In this document: positions 63,286 through 64,000 of the stretch, one piece after another | How positions within the stretch are numbered: the stretch's first letter is position 1 | Layout: each line of letters begins with the position of its first letter | Notes under the pieces: generated by a model | The model's input: the letters and a program-made list of their open reading frames with translations, nothing else | Database searches by the model: none | What the model was told of the DNA's origin: nothing | Position numbers and translations under genes: made by a program | Origin: Elusimicrobiota bacterium | Lineage (GTDB): Bacteria > Elusimicrobiota > Elusimicrobia > UBA1565 > UBA9628 | Reading direction: 5' to 3' | DNA: 64,000 nucleotides | NCBI GenBank assembly: GCA_003151975.1 | Contig: PLZD01000040.1 | Coordinates: forward strand, 1 to 64,000

Positions 63286-63349
63286 TTACATCGGTTTACA
63301 TCGGATGACGCCCGTTTTTGCCACCAAATGGCAGAAATCTGGCAGAAAT
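63286..63349. repeat. Paired short direct repeats, arm-type-like
   Basis: TTACATCGG occurs at 63286-63294 and 63296-63304 (10-bp period). TGGCAGAAAT occurs at 63329-63338 and 63340-63349 (11-bp period). Helically phased pairs next to a tRNA 3' fragment resemble integrase arm-binding sites. The gap 63212-63525 holds no gene beyond these elements and the palindrome. Confidence 0.6.
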
Positions 63350-63509
63350 TTGCGGGCGAGATTCCCTGTGAAAGACCTCTTCCGACCGGTCAATTATAGC
63401 ACGCCTAGCTGATACCTAGACGGATTCCGAAACGATCAGGACGAAGTTTAGGTCTTACTTCTTAACTTCCGGGATTTAAACGGAACGCAAGCTCCGGGAG
63501 GCATCCGCA

Positions 63510-63518
63510 TGGTACACT
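63510..63518 (+). promoter_or_regulatory. Extended -10 promoter TGGTACACT, leaderless
   Basis: TG one base before TACACT (63513-63518). The ATG at 63526 is 7 nt downstream, which favours it over the GTG at 63520. Confidence 0.55.
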
Positions 63519-63525
63519 GGTGAGC

Positions 63526-63984
63526 ATGAGGGCGCTCTTATTATTTGTTGCGGCAAGCTATTCGGCTGGCGTGGTCGGAGCTTTGTTCATTAGGCCCAAT
63601 ATCGGCGGCTGGTATTTCGCGTTGCGACGCCCGAGTTGGAGCCCGCCGCGCTGGGTTTTCCGGGCGGCCTGGACCGTGCTCTATGCGGTCGCGGGGCTGG
63701 CTGCCTGGCTGGTTTGGCGTTCCACCGCGGCAGGACGGGAAAGCGCTCTGGTTTTGTTCGGCCTCCAATGGCTTCTCAACGCGCTCTGGCCGGCGTTCTT
63801 TTTCGGGTTGCGGCGTTTTGATTGGGCCCTGTTGGAAAGCGCGGCCTTGTGGCTCGCGACGTTAGCGACGCTTTGCGCTTTCGGCGCCGTTTCCGTTGCG
63901 GCCGGCGCCCTCATGGCGCCGTATCTCGTTTGGGCGACCGTTGCGACGGCGCTCAATTATAGCTACTGGAGCCTGAATAAATGA
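63526..63984 (+). CDS. TspO/MBR-family tryptophan-rich sensory protein
   Basis: A 152-residue inner-membrane protein with five predicted TMs. Family motifs: RPSWSPPRWVFRAAWTVLY (about 36-54; loop and start of TM2), AAWLVWR, LQWLLNALWPAFFFGLR (TM3) and the C-terminal PYLVWATVATALNYSYWSLN. TspO proteins bind porphyrins and related ligands. It lies on the outer side of the tRNA fragment, so it may be cargo of an integrated element or the neighbour of an old insertion. Only 16 nt remain to the window edge. Confidence 0.93.
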   Translation: MRALLLFVAASYSAGVVGALFIRPNIGGWYFALRRPSWSPPRWVFRAAWTVLYAVAGLAAWLVWRSTAAGRESALVLFGLQWLLNALWPAFFFGLRRFDWALLESAALWLATLATLCAFGAVSVAAGALMAPYLVWATVATALNYSYWSLNK

Positions 63985-64000
63985 CGACGCATCGTCAGCT

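Overview
The window (64 kb, GC-rich) looks like a chromosomal segment of a Gram-negative (diderm) bacterium with an unusually large set of exported and giant proteins. Evidence for a diderm is the many signal peptides, the LysM/FecR protein, the TolC-like helical modules in a giant protein, and a K+ channel and TspO protein of bacterial type. The mix of giant exported ORFs, standalone sensor kinases and compact biosynthetic operons is reminiscent of Elusimicrobiota/Omnitrophota-type genomes. That placement is an impression, not a demonstration. No rRNA, CRISPR array or intact tRNA was found.

Region 1-18.2 kb, all on +: six consecutive genes for exported or membrane-anchored proteins of unknown function, most with their own near-consensus promoter. 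In order they are: a truncated protein with LPTN repeats and a 13-heptad asparagine-core coiled coil; two single-pass, Gly-rich, Cys-containing proteins; an exported protein with Lys-Asp-Pro repeats; a 2745-residue exported protein containing a SecA-like helicase motor; and a small secreted protein. 18.3-20.3 kb: a K+ channel with RCK domains, then a REP-associated transposase (RAYT) that has lost key catalytic residues. 20.5-38.9 kb: a 5341-residue giant with TolC-like helical modules and a C-terminal membrane anchor, then a C-terminally anchored secreted protein and a secreted kinase-like protein. I suggest that 1-38.9 kb may encode one cell-surface apparatus, but the functional link is inference.

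39-46 kb: a BrnT/BrnA-like toxin-antitoxin pair, a transmembrane sensor histidine kinase, a LysM/FecR protein, a secreted lectin-like protein, a Gre-type factor and an exported tyrosinase-like copper protein. 46-52.4 kb: a coupled minus-strand pair for alpha-glucan binding/processing, glutamate dehydrogenase, a REPIN-like inverted repeat, and a glycerate kinase fused in frame to an exported TPR protein whose paralogue follows. 52.4-57.1 kb on minus: a tightly overlapping operon dapB-orf-folK-panB-hydrolase-panC (lysine/cell wall, folate and pantothenate synthesis), with a HAMP membrane protein at its end. A structured RNA candidate lies upstream of dapB.

57.4-63.1 kb: an NhaR-like LysR regulator diverges from a five-gene operon (helical protein, mannose-1-phosphate guanylyltransferase-like, small Ig-like protein, hybrid sensor kinase, response regulator). 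The right end carries the 3' half of a tRNA-Glu with its terminator, flanked on the outer side by short direct repeats, which suggests an integration junction. A TspO gene follows.

A recurring feature is promoter placement. At ten genes the -10 box ends only 6-11 nt before the start codon, so many transcripts are predicted to be leaderless or nearly so.
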